A stretch of DNA of 64,000 nucleotides from Mycobacterium paraense. Lineage in GTDB: Bacteria; Actinomycetota; Actinomycetes; Mycobacteriales; Mycobacteriaceae. Shown piece after piece: positions 7,948 to 16,841 of this stretch; position 1 is the first letter of the stretch; each line of letters starts with the position of its first letter. The notes below the pieces were generated by a model. The model searched no databases. It saw nothing but the letters and a program-made list of their open reading frames with translations, and was not told where the DNA came from. The position numbers and the translations under genes were made by a program. The DNA is taken from contig NZ_LQPM01000008.1 of assembly GCF_002101815.1 (NCBI RefSeq), forward strand, positions 186,001 to 250,000, given 5' to 3'.

Positions 7948-8850
7948 TCAGGAGGCCGGCGCGAGCGCGACGCGCAGGCTTTCGCACTGGCTCTCGAAGA
8001 ACCGCCGCGCCACCGGGGCTTTCCAGGCCACCGCGTCGAAGCCGTGGAAGGCGCCCGGCACCACCTCGACGTGGCACGGCACCCCCGCTTCGATCAGGCG
8101 CCTCGCGTAGGCCAGGTCCTCGTCGTGGAACAGGTCGTGCGTGCCCACCCCGATCCACGCGGGCGGCAGCCCGGCCAGGTCGTCGCGGCGCGCCGGCACC
8201 GCGACCCGCGGGTCGGCGTCGCCCAGGTAGGCCGCCCAGCCGAAGCGGTTGCTGCGCGTGCTCCACAGCCGGTGGTGCGGGCTGGCGGCGGTAGCCGAAC
8301 TGCGGTCGTCGAGCATCGGATACACCAGCAGCTGGAAGGCGGGGTGCACCTCGTCGCGGTCGCGGGCCAGCAGCGCCAGCGCCGCCGCCAGTCCCCCGCC
8401 GGCGCTGGCGCCGGCGATCGCCACCCGGTTGCGGTCCACCGCCGGCAGGTCGGCCAGCCAGACCAGCGCCGAATAGCAGTCCTCAAGCGGCGCGGGATAC
8501 GGGTGCTCGGGCGCCAGCCGGTAGTCCACCGACGCGACGGTCGCGCCCAGGCTCGAGCTGAGCCGGCGGCACTGCGCGTCGTCCTGTTGGGCGGTGCCGA
8601 TCACGTAGCCGCCGCCGTGAATCCACAGCAGCGCCGGGCCCGGTGCGGTCGCGCCGGCGGGACGGAACAGCCGGACGCCGGCCCCGGAACCCAGGGTGAT
8701 CACCTCGACCTCGGAGGGAGCGGGCTTGCGCCGGCGTCCCGTCACCGCGCTCAGGGACCGCATGATCGGCAGGCTGCGGGGACCGATGATGTGCCGCGGG
8801 GCGATGCGGGCGATTCTGCGCAGGTCGGGGTGAACGTCGTTGTTCGGCAT
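7948..8850 (-). CDS. lipW: Alpha/beta-hydrolase esterase LipW (Rv0217c ortholog)
   Basis: A 300-residue esterase of the hormone-sensitive-lipase family. The oxyanion motif WIHGGGYVIG, the nucleophile elbow GASAGGG, the acid in THDLFHDEDLAYA and the catalytic His in GAFHGFD are all present in order, so the triad is intact. ATG 8850 (MPNNDVHPDL) gives a length close to the M. tuberculosis LipW. ATG 8865 five codons upstream, with a GGGGCG just before it, is equally possible. The frame is open much further upstream, but those residues are low-complexity antisense. The gene ends 7 nt from the convergent amidohydrolase. The protein is probably cytoplasmic or envelope-associated, with no signal peptide seen, and acts on short-chain esters. 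Confidence 0.85.
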   Translation of the reverse strand: MPNNDVHPDLRRIARIAPRHIIGPRSLPIMRSLSAVTGRRRKPAPSEVEVITLGSGAGVRLFRPAGATAPGPALLWIHGGGYVIGTAQQDDAQCRRLSSSLGATVASVDYRLAPEHPYPAPLEDCYSALVWLADLPAVDRNRVAIAGASAGGGLAAALALLARDRDEVHPAFQLLVYPMLDDRSSATAASPHHRLWSTRSNRFGWAAYLGDADPRVAVPARRDDLAGLPPAWIGVGTHDLFHDEDLAYARRLIEAGVPCHVEVVPGAFHGFDAVAWKAPVARRFFESQCESLRVALAPAS

Positions 8851-9066
8851 CGGGTCAGTATCCATCCGGGCACGCCCCGGCACCGAATCACTGCCGTGAA
8901 CCGCTGGGTTAGCCGATCGGAGATCGGGGTAAAAATCGGGTTGATCGAAACGCCGGCGCACCCCGTGTGTATCAGCGTGCCGGCGATGCGGGTTCGCATA
9001 ACCACCCCCCACCGGGGCAGAGACGCGTCCGGGCGGCCCGGCCGTGCACGATGCGAGAGGCGTGAC

Positions 9067-9720
9067 ATGCTGGGGCATCTCTACGATCGGGCGCTCGGTG
9101 GCGAGAGGTGTTGGGTCCGGCACGACGACGGCGAGGTTCGTCCCCTGCCGGCGCACCGCTGGCTGGGCGAGCGATGTCCCGACGGCGCGCCGCGCGACGC
9201 CTCCGACGAGGTGTTCGACGAGGCCGTCACGCAGATGTGCATCGGCCCGACGATCGAGCTGGGCTGTGGCCCGGGACGATTGGTCGCCAAGCTGATCCGC
9301 CGCGGCGTGCCCGCGCTGGGCATCGATCGCTCGGCGGCGGCGATCCGCCTGGCCGGCCGCGGCGGCGCGCCGGCGATATTGGGTGACGTGTTCGAGCCGC
9401 TGCCCGGCATGGGTTGTTGGCAGACGGTCCTGCTGGTCGACGGCAACGTCGGCCTCGGCGGGGACCCGCCGCGGATCCTGGCCCGCGCCGCCGAGCTGCT
9501 CGGCCGCGGCGGGCGTTGTGTCGCCGAGTTCGAGACCGAGGCGATCGGCATCCGTCCGCGCTGGGTGCGCCTCGAGACGGCCTGCGACGTCGGGCCGTGG
9601 TTCCGTTGGGCATCGGTCGGCGTGGACAGCGCCGCGACCCTGGCCGCGCAGGTGGGTCTGACGCTGACCAGCGTGCGGCTGATCGGCGGCCGGGTCGTCG
9701 CGGGCCTGACCGCCCTGTGA
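9067..9720 (+). CDS. Class I SAM-dependent methyltransferase
   Basis: A 217-residue protein with SAM-binding motif I IELGCGPGRLVAKLIRRG near residues 60-77, an acidic residue after strand 2 (ALGIDRSAAA), and a motif-IV-like LLVDGNVGLGGDP. This is the Rossmann methyltransferase pattern. ATG 9067 is chosen, and the frame remains open upstream without a better start. The stop overlaps the next start as GTGA (9717-9720), so it is translationally coupled to the molybdopterin membrane protein and is first in a three-gene operon with it and the Rv0219 homolog. H37Rv has no annotated counterpart between lipW and Rv0218. The substrate is unknown, though the coupling suggests a cofactor or a substrate of the redox partner. 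Confidence 0.78.
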   Translation: MLGHLYDRALGGERCWVRHDDGEVRPLPAHRWLGERCPDGAPRDASDEVFDEAVTQMCIGPTIELGCGPGRLVAKLIRRGVPALGIDRSAAAIRLAGRGGAPAILGDVFEPLPGMGCWQTVLLVDGNVGLGGDPPRILARAAELLGRGGRCVAEFETEAIGIRPRWVRLETACDVGPWFRWASVGVDSAATLAAQVGLTLTSVRLIGGRVVAGLTAL

Positions 9721-11009
9721 GCGACTACGGGTTTCCCGCCCAGCTGTGGCGCGCGCTCGATCGGCACCCACCGCCGGGCGCGCGGCGGCTGAACCGCTTC
9801 CGCAGCCCGCTGCGCGGGCCCTGGCTGACGTCGGTGTTCGGGCTGGTGCTGCTGATCGCGCTGCCGATCGTCATCCTCACCGGGCTCTTGTCCTACGTCG
9901 CCTACGCGCCGCAGCTCGGTCAGGCCATCCCGGCCGACGTGGGTTGGCTGCGCCTGCCGGCCTTCGACTGGCCGACCCGCCCGTCCTGGCTGTACCGGCT
10001 GACCCAGGGCCTGCACGTCGGGCTGGGCCTGGTGATCATCCCGGTGGTGCTGGCCAAGCTGTGGTCGGTGATCCCGAAGCTGTTCGTGTGGCCGCCGGCC
10101 CGCTCCATCGCGCAGCTGCTGGAGCGATTGTCGTTGCTGATGCTGGTCGGCGGGGTGCTGTTCGAAATCGTCACCGGGGTGCTGAACATCCAGTACGACT
10201 ACATCTTCGGGTTCAGCTTCTACGACGCGCACTACTTCGGCGCGTGGGTCATGATCACCGGTTTCCTCATGCACATCACGCTCAAGATCCCGCGGATGGT
10301 CACCGGGTTGCGATCGATGTCGCTGCGAGAAGTGTTGCGCACCGATCGAAGTGACACCCTCCCCGAACCGCCCGACCCCGACGGCCTGGTCGCGGCCGAT
10401 CCGGCCGAACCGACGATGAGCCGGCGCGGCGCCCTCGCGCTGGTCGGCTCCGGCGCGCTGCTGATCGCCGTGCTGACCGCGGGGCAGACGCTCGGCGGCG
10501 CGTCCCGCGGCGCCGCCCTGCTGCTGCCGCGCGGACGGGGGCGCGGCGACTTCCCGGTCAACAAGACCGCCGCCGCCGCCGGGATCACGCCCGAAAGCGC
10601 CGGCGCGAGTTGGCGATTGGTGCTGCGCGGCGGCCCCACCGAGGTGGTGCTGGACCGCGCCGCGCTCGCCGGCATGCCGCAACACTCCGCGCGACTGCCG
10701 ATCGCGTGCGTCGAGGGATGGTCGACCGTGCAGACCTGGAGCGGGGTCCGGCTGGCCGAGTTGGCCCGGCTGGCCGGGGTCCCGGCGCCCCGCGTCGCCC
10801 GCGTGAACTCGCTGCAGCGCGGCGGCGCGTTCGGCGCGGCGACGTTGCAGGCCAACCAAATTGGCGATCCGGATGCCCTGCTGGCGCTGCGGGTCAACGG
10901 CGCCGACCTGTCGCTGGATCACGGCTACCCGGCCCGGGTCATCGTTCCCGCGCTGCCCGGGGTGCACAACACCAAATGGGTGACCGCCATCGATTTCGAG
11001 CCGAGCTGA
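9717..11009 (+). CDS. Membrane cytochrome-b-like and molybdopterin oxidoreductase fusion (Rv0218 ortholog)
   Basis: A 430-residue protein starting at GTG 9717 inside the methyltransferase stop. Residues 30-220 carry four to five hydrophobic helices (LTSVFGLVLLIALPIVILTG, LHVGLGLVIIPVVLAKLW and others) with histidines suited to haem b ligation. After a cytoplasmic segment there is a further helix (GALALVGSGALLIAVLTAG). A domain of the sulfite-oxidase/MsrP type follows, with the conserved cysteine in LPIACVEGWSTVQTW as the expected molybdenum ligand. Such proteins reduce or oxidise small oxo-compounds, for example S-oxides, using membrane electrons. Length and neighbours match Rv0218. The downstream Rv0219-like gene follows after 1 nt. 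The substrate is not evident. Confidence 0.83.
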   Translation: MSDYGFPAQLWRALDRHPPPGARRLNRFRSPLRGPWLTSVFGLVLLIALPIVILTGLLSYVAYAPQLGQAIPADVGWLRLPAFDWPTRPSWLYRLTQGLHVGLGLVIIPVVLAKLWSVIPKLFVWPPARSIAQLLERLSLLMLVGGVLFEIVTGVLNIQYDYIFGFSFYDAHYFGAWVMITGFLMHITLKIPRMVTGLRSMSLREVLRTDRSDTLPEPPDPDGLVAADPAEPTMSRRGALALVGSGALLIAVLTAGQTLGGASRGAALLLPRGRGRGDFPVNKTAAAAGITPESAGASWRLVLRGGPTEVVLDRAALAGMPQHSARLPIACVEGWSTVQTWSGVRLAELARLAGVPAPRVARVNSLQRGGAFGAATLQANQIGDPDALLALRVNGADLSLDHGYPARVIVPALPGVHNTKWVTAIDFEPS

Positions 11010-11010
11010 C

Positions 11011-11535
11011 ATGCCTCAAATCGCAACGCGTTTCGCGGCCGTCTACGGGTCCCGCCCGCTGCACCTGCTGACGATGCTGTCCGGCTTCGCGCTGTTGGGC
11101 TACGTGCTGGCCACCTTCAAACCGGCGACGCTGTGGAACCCCGGGGTCTGGTGGCAGTCCATCATCGTCTGGCTGGCCGCCGCGGTGATCGCCCACGACC
11201 TGGTGCTGTTTCCGCTCTACGCGCTGGCCGACCGGCTACTGCCGGCGCGCATCGACCGGCCGGGGCGGCCAAAAGTCAGCGCCCGCAACCACATTCGGGT
11301 GCCCGCCCTGGGCGCCGGGCTCACGCTGCTGATCTTTCTGCCCGGCATCATCGCGCAGGGCGCGCCCACCTACCAGGCGGCCACCGGGCAGACGCAGCAG
11401 CCGTTTCTGGGCCGGTGGCTGCTGCTCACGGCGGCGATGTTCGCGGTGAGCGCGCTGTGCTACGCCGCGCGACTCGCCGGGGCGCATTTTCGAGCCGGAA
11501 ACCGCCCGCGGAGCGAATCGGTACAGCCCGACTGA
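11011..11535 (+). CDS. Four-helix membrane protein (Rv0219 ortholog)
   Basis: A 174-residue protein with four predicted membrane helices: LLTMLSGFALLGYVLATF, SIIVWLAAAVIAHDLVLFPLYAL, VPALGAGLTLLIFLPGIIA and WLLLTAAMFAVSALCYAA. It ends in a basic tail. No catalytic motif is seen. It starts 1 nt after the Rv0218 homolog, which is the M. tuberculosis arrangement, so it is probably a partner subunit or assembly factor of that oxidoreductase. The call as the Rv0219 counterpart rests on position, length and topology. Confidence 0.78.
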   Translation: MPQIATRFAAVYGSRPLHLLTMLSGFALLGYVLATFKPATLWNPGVWWQSIIVWLAAAVIAHDLVLFPLYALADRLLPARIDRPGRPKVSARNHIRVPALGAGLTLLIFLPGIIAQGAPTYQAATGQTQQPFLGRWLLLTAAMFAVSALCYAARLAGAHFRAGNRPRSESVQPD

Positions 11536-11635
11536 GCGTTGCTTACGTCTTGCACAGCTAACTGCTCGGGGACGGGTCGCCAGATCCGCTGGACGACCTT
11601 TACGGAATGGTCAGTTTCGCCCATCCCCGCGGGGG

Positions 11636-11641
11636 TACAGT
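11636..11641 (+). promoter_or_regulatory. Putative -10 element of leaderless lipC
   Basis: TACAGT is followed by 6 nt (CCGTAC) and then ATG 11648, with no Shine-Dalgarno sequence. The geometry is identical to fadD4, implying transcription starts at or within one base of the ATG. The 112-nt gap upstream (11536-11647) also contains CCCCGCGGGG but nothing else that I recognise. Confidence 0.45.
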
Positions 11642-11647
11642 CCGTAC

Positions 11648-12853
11648 ATGACTGCGAGGGGACCCCGCATAACACCCTGCGTGAAGTGGTTGCTGCGGGC
11701 TGGTCCCGCCGACTACATGCTGGCCCTGAGCGTGGCCGGCGCTTCGCTGCCGGTCGTCGGCAAACGGCTGGAACCGCTGGGTGCGCTGACCGCCATGAGC
11801 GTGTGGGGCGCCCGGCACGCGCCGCAAGCCCTGTCCGCGATGACGAAAGACTTGTTGAAGCCCGCCACCAACGACGACCGGCGCCGGGACAGGGAGAGCA
11901 CCCAGGAGGTGTCCCTCGCCGCGCTGCGGGGCGTGGTGTCGGCCGCGGACCTCGACGCCGAGTGGCCCGCCGCGGAGCGCACGCCCCCGATCTGGGACGC
12001 GATGCGCCAGCGCCGCTACCTGTACCGCCGGGCGGTCCACTACGGCAACAGCCCGGCGCAGGTGCTCGACGTCTGGCGGCGTAAGGACCTGCCCACCCAA
12101 CCCGCGCCCGTGCTGATCTTCGTTCCCGGCGGTGCCTGGGTGCACGGCCGCTGCATGGGGCAGGGGTCGGCGCTGATGTCGCGGCTGGCCGAGCAGGGCT
12201 GGGTGTGCCTCGCGATCGACTACCGCGTCGCGCCGCACCACCGCTGGCCGCGTCACATCACCGACGTCAAGACCGCCATCGCCTGGGCGCGCGCCAACGT
12301 CGACAAGTTCGGCGGCGACCGCAATTTCGTTGCGGTGGCGGGCTGTTCGGCCGGCGGGCACCTGTCCGCGCTGGCCGGCCTGACCCCCGACGACCCCGCG
12401 TACCGGGACGAGCTGCCCGAGGGCGCCGACAGTTCGGTGGACGCGGTGGTCGGGATCTACGGCCGCTACGACTGGGAGGACCGCTCCACCCCCGAGCGGG
12501 ACCGGTTCGTCGACTTTCTGGAGCGGGTGGTGGTCAGGAAGTCGATCGCCCGGCACCCCGAGCTGTTCCGCGACGCGTCCCCGATCGCGCGCGTGCACCG
12601 GAATGCGCCGCCGTTCTTGGTGATTCACGGCAGCAAGGACAGCGTGATCCCGGTCGAGCAGGCCCGCAGCTTCGTCGAGCGGCTGCGCGACGTCTCGCAT
12701 TCGATGGTGGGCTACCTGGAGCTGCCCGGCGCGGGGCACGGCTACGACCTCATCGACGCGGAGCGCGCCGGCGCGGCGGCGCACGCCGCGTCGCTGTTCC
12801 TCAACCAGGTCTACCGCACCAAAGTGCAGATCGGCGCGAAAGAGGTTATCTGA
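11648..12853 (+). CDS. lipC: Esterase LipC (Rv0220 ortholog)
   Basis: A 401-residue alpha/beta hydrolase. The oxyanion segment is FVPGGAWVHGR (HGG replaced by PGG), the nucleophile elbow is AGCSAGGHLS, the acid lies near IHGSKDSVIP and the His is in GAGHGYDLID. All triad positions are present. The N-terminal 80 residues before the catalytic domain are helical and also occur in M. tuberculosis LipC, which is described as a cell-surface-exposed, immunogenic esterase. No cleavable signal peptide is apparent. ATG 11648 gives a length within a few residues of the M. tuberculosis protein. It is followed by the Rv0221 acyltransferase 44 nt later, so ester hydrolysis and ester synthesis are encoded side by side. 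Confidence 0.87.
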   Translation: MTARGPRITPCVKWLLRAGPADYMLALSVAGASLPVVGKRLEPLGALTAMSVWGARHAPQALSAMTKDLLKPATNDDRRRDRESTQEVSLAALRGVVSAADLDAEWPAAERTPPIWDAMRQRRYLYRRAVHYGNSPAQVLDVWRRKDLPTQPAPVLIFVPGGAWVHGRCMGQGSALMSRLAEQGWVCLAIDYRVAPHHRWPRHITDVKTAIAWARANVDKFGGDRNFVAVAGCSAGGHLSALAGLTPDDPAYRDELPEGADSSVDAVVGIYGRYDWEDRSTPERDRFVDFLERVVVRKSIARHPELFRDASPIARVHRNAPPFLVIHGSKDSVIPVEQARSFVERLRDVSHSMVGYLELPGAGHGYDLIDAERAGAAAHAASLFLNQVYRTKVQIGAKEVI

Positions 12854-12897
12854 GCTCCCGCCGCTGGGTAATGTCCCCCTATGGGTAAGGGGCAGCG

Positions 12898-14307
12898 GTG
12901 AAAAGGCTCAGCGGCTGGGACGCGGTACTGCTGTACAGCGAGACGCCGAACGTGCACATGCACACGATCAAAGCCGCGGTGATCGAGCTGGCGCCCGACC
13001 GGCGCGACTTCGACATCGACGCCTTCCGCCAGGTGATCGGGGGCCGGCTGAACAAGCTCGAGCCGTTCTGCTACCAGCTCGTCGAGATCCCCTACCAGCT
13101 GCACCATCCGATGTGGCGGGAGCACTGCGACGTGGACCTCGAGTACCACATCCGCCCGTGGCGGCTGCCCGCGCCCGGCGGCCGCCGGGAGTTGGACGAG
13201 GCGATCGGGCAGATCGCCAGCACCCCGCTGAAACGCGACCGCCCGCTGTGGGAGATGTACTTCATCGAGGGGCTGGCCAATCACCGCATCGCGGTGGTCG
13301 GCAAGATCCACCACGCGCTCGCGGACGGTGTGGCGTCGGCGAACCTGATGGCCCGGGGCATGGACCTGCAGCCCGGGCCCGCGGACGCTCCCTATCACTG
13401 CGACCCGGCACCCAGCACGCGGCAGCTGATGGCTTCGGCGTTCGCGGATCACCTGCGCCACGTCGGGCGGATTCCCGCGACGATCCGCTACACGGCGCAG
13501 GGGCTGGGCCGGGTCCGCCGCAGTTCGCGCAAGCTGTCGCCCGAATTGACCCGGCCGTTCGAGCCGCCGCCGACCTTCATCAACCACAAGATCACCGCGG
13601 AGCGCCGGTTCGCCACCGCCACCCTGGCGCTGGCCGACGTCAAGGAAACCGGCAAGCGGCTGGGCGCCACGATCAACGACATGGTGCTCGCCATGTCGAC
13701 CGGCGCGCTGCGCACGCTGCAACTGCGCTACGACGGCAAGGCCGACCCGCTGCTGGCGTCGGTGCCGATGAGCTTCGACTTCTCGCCCGAGCGGATCTCC
13801 GGCAACCGTTTCACCGGCGTGCTGGTGGGCCTGCCGACCGATTCCGACGATCCGCTGGAGCGGGTGCAGTGCAGCCACGAGAACGCCATCGCCGCCAAGG
13901 AAAGCAACCAGCTGATGGGTCCGGAGCTGGTCAGCAGGTGGGCGGCCTACATGCCGCCCGCCCCCACCCAGGCCTTCTTCCGCTGGGCGTCCGGCCGCGA
14001 CGGGCACAACAAGATCTTGAACCTGAACATCTCCAACGTTCCGGGCCCGCGCCAGCGCGGCCGGGTCGGCGGCGCGCTGGTCACCGAGATCTATTCGGTG
14101 GGCCCGCTGACGGCCGGCAGCGGCCTGAACATCACCGTGTGGAGCTACGTCGACCAGCTCAACATCTCGGTGCTGACCGACGGCGCCACGCTGAAGGACC
14201 CGCACGAGGTGACCGAGGCCATGGTCGCCGACTTCATCGAGATACGCAGGGCCGCCGGGCTTTCCGAAGAGCTGACGGTCGTCGAGGCGGCGATGGCGCC
14301 GGCCTGA
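12898..14307 (+). CDS. Wax-ester synthase/diacylglycerol acyltransferase family protein (Rv0221 ortholog)
   Basis: A 469-residue WS/DGAT protein, the same length as Rv0221. It begins MKRLSGWDAVLLYSETPNVHMH and carries the active-site motif KIHHALADGVAS (HHxxxDG) near residues 137-147. The second conserved block TINDMVLAMSTGALR and the C-terminal LNLNISNVPGPR are also present. The enzyme transfers an acyl group from CoA to diacylglycerol or a fatty alcohol to make storage lipid at the membrane. GTG 12898 is preceded by TAAGGGG at a suitable distance. It lies between lipC and echA1 on the same strand, as in M. tuberculosis. Confidence 0.88.
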   Translation: MKRLSGWDAVLLYSETPNVHMHTIKAAVIELAPDRRDFDIDAFRQVIGGRLNKLEPFCYQLVEIPYQLHHPMWREHCDVDLEYHIRPWRLPAPGGRRELDEAIGQIASTPLKRDRPLWEMYFIEGLANHRIAVVGKIHHALADGVASANLMARGMDLQPGPADAPYHCDPAPSTRQLMASAFADHLRHVGRIPATIRYTAQGLGRVRRSSRKLSPELTRPFEPPPTFINHKITAERRFATATLALADVKETGKRLGATINDMVLAMSTGALRTLQLRYDGKADPLLASVPMSFDFSPERISGNRFTGVLVGLPTDSDDPLERVQCSHENAIAAKESNQLMGPELVSRWAAYMPPAPTQAFFRWASGRDGHNKILNLNISNVPGPRQRGRVGGALVTEIYSVGPLTAGSGLNITVWSYVDQLNISVLTDGATLKDPHEVTEAMVADFIEIRRAAGLSEELTVVEAAMAPA

Positions 14308-14357
14308 GGGCCGCCGGTGGAAACGGGACTCTCGACTGGTGCCAATGCCATTTCCGT

Positions 14358-14376
14358 CGACCGATACCATCGGTCG
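14358..14376. promoter_or_regulatory. Perfect 8-bp inverted repeat in the echA1 leader
   Basis: CGACCGAT (14358-14365) and ATCGGTCG (14369-14376) are exact reverse complements around ACC. The site lies 41 nt upstream of the echA1 start and 50 nt after the Rv0221 stop. The size and symmetry suit a dimeric repressor such as TetR or a MarR type. Alternatively it is a small RNA hairpin. Confidence 0.45.
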
Positions 14377-14416
14377 GATAGGCAGCCACCCATACCCGAA
14401 GGAGCTGTGCGGCACC

Positions 14417-15208
14417 GTGAGCACTGGGAACGAAGAGGCCACCAACACCGAACCCGAAGTCCTGGTCGAACAGCGGGACCGGATCCTGATCGTCACCATC
14501 AACCGGCCGAAGGCCAAGAACGCGGTCAACGCCGCGGTCAGCAGGGCCCTGGCCGACGCCATGGATCGGCTCGACGGCGACACCGGCCTGTCCGTCGGCA
14601 TCATCACCGGGGCCGGCGGCTCGTTCTGCGCGGGCATGGATCTCAAGGCGTTCGCCCGCGGCGAGGTGCCCATCGTCGAGGGCCGCGGCATGGGCTTCAC
14701 CGAACGCCCGCCGGTCAAGCCGCTCATCGCGGCGGTGGAGGGATTCGCGTTGGCCGGCGGCACCGAGCTGGCCCTCGCCACCGACCTGATCGTGGCCTCC
14801 ACGGACGCGGCCTTCGGAATCCCGGAGGTCAAGCGCGGCCTGGTGGCCGGCGGTGGCGGCTTGCTGCGGCTGCCCGAGCGCATCCCGTCGGCCATCGCGA
14901 TGGAACTGGCGCTCACCGGTGAGAACCTCTCCGCCGAGCGCGCGCACGAGCTGGGGATGGTCAACGTGCTGGCCGAGCCGGGTCAGGCGCTCGAGGCCGC
15001 CATCGCGCTGGCCGAGAAGATCGCCGCGAACGGCCCGCTCGCGGTCGCCGCCACCAAGCGGATCATCGTCGAGTCCCGCGGCTGGACCCCGGAGACGATG
15101 TGGGCCGAGCAGAACAAAATCCTGGCCCCGGTGTTCGTGTCCAACGACGCCAAAGAAGGCGCGATCGCCTTCGCCGAAAAGCGCCCTGCGCGCTGGACGG
15201 GCACGTGA
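14417..15208 (+). CDS. echA1: Enoyl-CoA hydratase EchA1 (Rv0222 ortholog)
   Basis: A 263-residue crotonase. Motifs are INRPKAKNAVN, the oxyanion-hole GAGGSFCAGMDLKAF near residues 65-79, the second oxyanion segment GFALAGGTELALATDL, and FGIPEVKRGLVAGGGG around the acidic catalytic residues. GTG 14417 is preceded by AAGGAG and gives one residue more than the M. tuberculosis protein. A longer reading from ATG 14339 would run through the palindrome and is unlikely. It would hydrate trans-2-enoyl-CoA in the cytoplasm. An extra acyl-CoA ligase follows 67 nt later on the same strand, so a three-gene unit with the ligase and the small protein is possible. Confidence 0.87.
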   Translation: MSTGNEEATNTEPEVLVEQRDRILIVTINRPKAKNAVNAAVSRALADAMDRLDGDTGLSVGIITGAGGSFCAGMDLKAFARGEVPIVEGRGMGFTERPPVKPLIAAVEGFALAGGTELALATDLIVASTDAAFGIPEVKRGLVAGGGGLLRLPERIPSAIAMELALTGENLSAERAHELGMVNVLAEPGQALEAAIALAEKIAANGPLAVAATKRIIVESRGWTPETMWAEQNKILAPVFVSNDAKEGAIAFAEKRPARWTGT

Positions 15209-15275
15209 CGGACGGCCCGACGGGTTACACTGTGACCAAGTTTTGTAAAGGCGTGGGGATCCGGAAAGACCGAGG

Positions 15276-16829
15276 ATGAGCATTTCGCTGCTGCTGGAGA
15301 TGGCCGCGTCGAGCAACCCCGAGCGCACGGCGCTCGTCGACGGGGACCTGCGGCTCACGACGCAGCAGCTCAGCGATCTCGCCGACGGCGGCGCCGGCGT
15401 CATCGCGGCGTCCGGGGCCAAGCACGTGGCCTACGTCGGCGTCGGCGGCGCCATGCTGCCGCTCCTGATTTTCGCGAGCGCGCGCGCCGGGCTGGCCTGC
15501 ACCCCGCTCAACTACCGGCTCTCTGCCGACGGGATCCAGGCGCTGATAGAGCGGTTGCCCGAACCCCTCGTCGTCGTCGACGCCCGCTACCGCGACATGG
15601 TCGGGGACGCGTCCGGCCGGGTGATGTCGTCCGACGATTTCCTGGCGGCCGCGCGCGAGGCCGAGGCCGCCGCCGAATTCCCCGACCCGGAGTCGGTGGC
15701 GGTCGTGCTGTTCACGTCGGGGACCACGTCGCAGCCCAAGGCCGTCGAGCTGTCGCACAACAACCTGACCAGTTACGTCACCGGGACGGTCGAGTTCGAG
15801 TCGGCCGCGCCCACCGACGCGGCGCTGATCTGCGTGCCGCCCTATCACATCGCCGGGGTCGGCGCGGCGCTGTCGAACCTGTACGCCGGCCGAAAGATGG
15901 TCTACCTGACCAACTTTGACGCCGACGAATGGGTGCGGCTGATCAACGACGAGCGGGTGACCACGGCGACGGTGGTGCCGACCATGCTGGACCGCATCGT
16001 CACCGCGCTGGAGGCCGGCGGTCACGAGCTGCCGTCGCTGCGCAACCTGGCCTACGGCGGCTCGAAGGTGGGCCTGCCGTTGGTGCGCCGCGCGCTCGAG
16101 CTGCTGCCGCACGTCGGCTTCGTCAACGCCTACGGCCTGACCGAGACCAGCTCGACGATCGCGGTGCTCGGGCCGGACGACCATCGCGAGGCGCACGCCG
16201 CGACCGCCCCCGACGCGGCCAAGCGGTTGGGATCGGTCGGGCGGCCGGTGCCCGGCATCGAGGTGCAGATCCGCGACGAGGACGGCAAGGTGCTGGGGCC
16301 GGGCGAGACCGGGGAGCTGTTCGTGCGCGGCGAGCAGGTGTCCGGCCGTTACACCGGGATCGGCTCGGTGCTCGACGAGGACGGCTGGTTCCCGACCCGC
16401 GACATCGCGCTGCTCGACGAGGACGGCTACCTGTTCATCGGCGGCCGCAGCGACGACACGATCATCCGCGGCGGGGAGAACATCGCGCCCGCCGAACTCG
16501 AGGAGGTGCTCATCGAGCACTCCGGAGTCCGCGACGTCGCCGTCGTCGGCGTCGACGACCCGCAGTGGGGCCAGGCGATCGTCGCCGTGGTGGTGCCTGC
16601 CGCGGGCATCGACCCCGACCCGGAGGAACTCCGCGAGCACGTGCGCAAGAGCTTGCGCGGTTCGCGCACGCCGGACCGGGTGGTGTTCGCCGACGAACTG
16701 CCGACGACCCCGACGGGCAAGGTCCTGCGGCGCGAGATCGTCGAGAAACTTGGAGCGATCGCAAGCGCGGCGAAGCCGGGCGCAGCGGATCGCGACGTCA
16801 GCACAGCGACGACACCCGCCCAGCAGTAG
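15276..16829 (+). CDS. Acyl-CoA synthetase (AMP-forming), not in the H37Rv locus
   Basis: A 517-residue ANL-family ligase. It has the P-loop LFTSGTTSQPKAVE near residues 150-163, the YGLTETSS motif, the GELFVRGEQVSGRY segment, RDIALLDEDGYLFIGGRSDD with the hinge, RGGENIAPAELEE, and the catalytic lysine in TPTGKVLRREI near residue 485. The C-terminal 25 residues are alanine- and threonine-rich and look disordered. ATG 15276 follows a short leader that contains TACACT at 15226-15231, a possible -10 element. It has the size of bacterial benzoate-, fatty- or aryl-acid ligases, and the specificity is not readable. It is coupled by a 12-nt gap to a small two-cysteine protein and sits where H37Rv goes straight from echA1 to Rv0223c. 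Confidence 0.82.
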   Translation: MSISLLLEMAASSNPERTALVDGDLRLTTQQLSDLADGGAGVIAASGAKHVAYVGVGGAMLPLLIFASARAGLACTPLNYRLSADGIQALIERLPEPLVVVDARYRDMVGDASGRVMSSDDFLAAAREAEAAAEFPDPESVAVVLFTSGTTSQPKAVELSHNNLTSYVTGTVEFESAAPTDAALICVPPYHIAGVGAALSNLYAGRKMVYLTNFDADEWVRLINDERVTTATVVPTMLDRIVTALEAGGHELPSLRNLAYGGSKVGLPLVRRALELLPHVGFVNAYGLTETSSTIAVLGPDDHREAHAATAPDAAKRLGSVGRPVPGIEVQIRDEDGKVLGPGETGELFVRGEQVSGRYTGIGSVLDEDGWFPTRDIALLDEDGYLFIGGRSDDTIIRGGENIAPAELEEVLIEHSGVRDVAVVGVDDPQWGQAIVAVVVPAAGIDPDPEELREHVRKSLRGSRTPDRVVFADELPTTPTGKVLRREIVEKLGAIASAAKPGAADRDVSTATTPAQQ

Positions 16830-16841
16830 AAGGATGAAGAC

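Noticed and set aside
7948..9771. A 607-residue minus-strand reading extending LipW far upstream
   Set aside because: The extension is low-complexity and runs antisense to the methyltransferase gene. The LipW catalytic domain and normal length are reached from ATG 8850.
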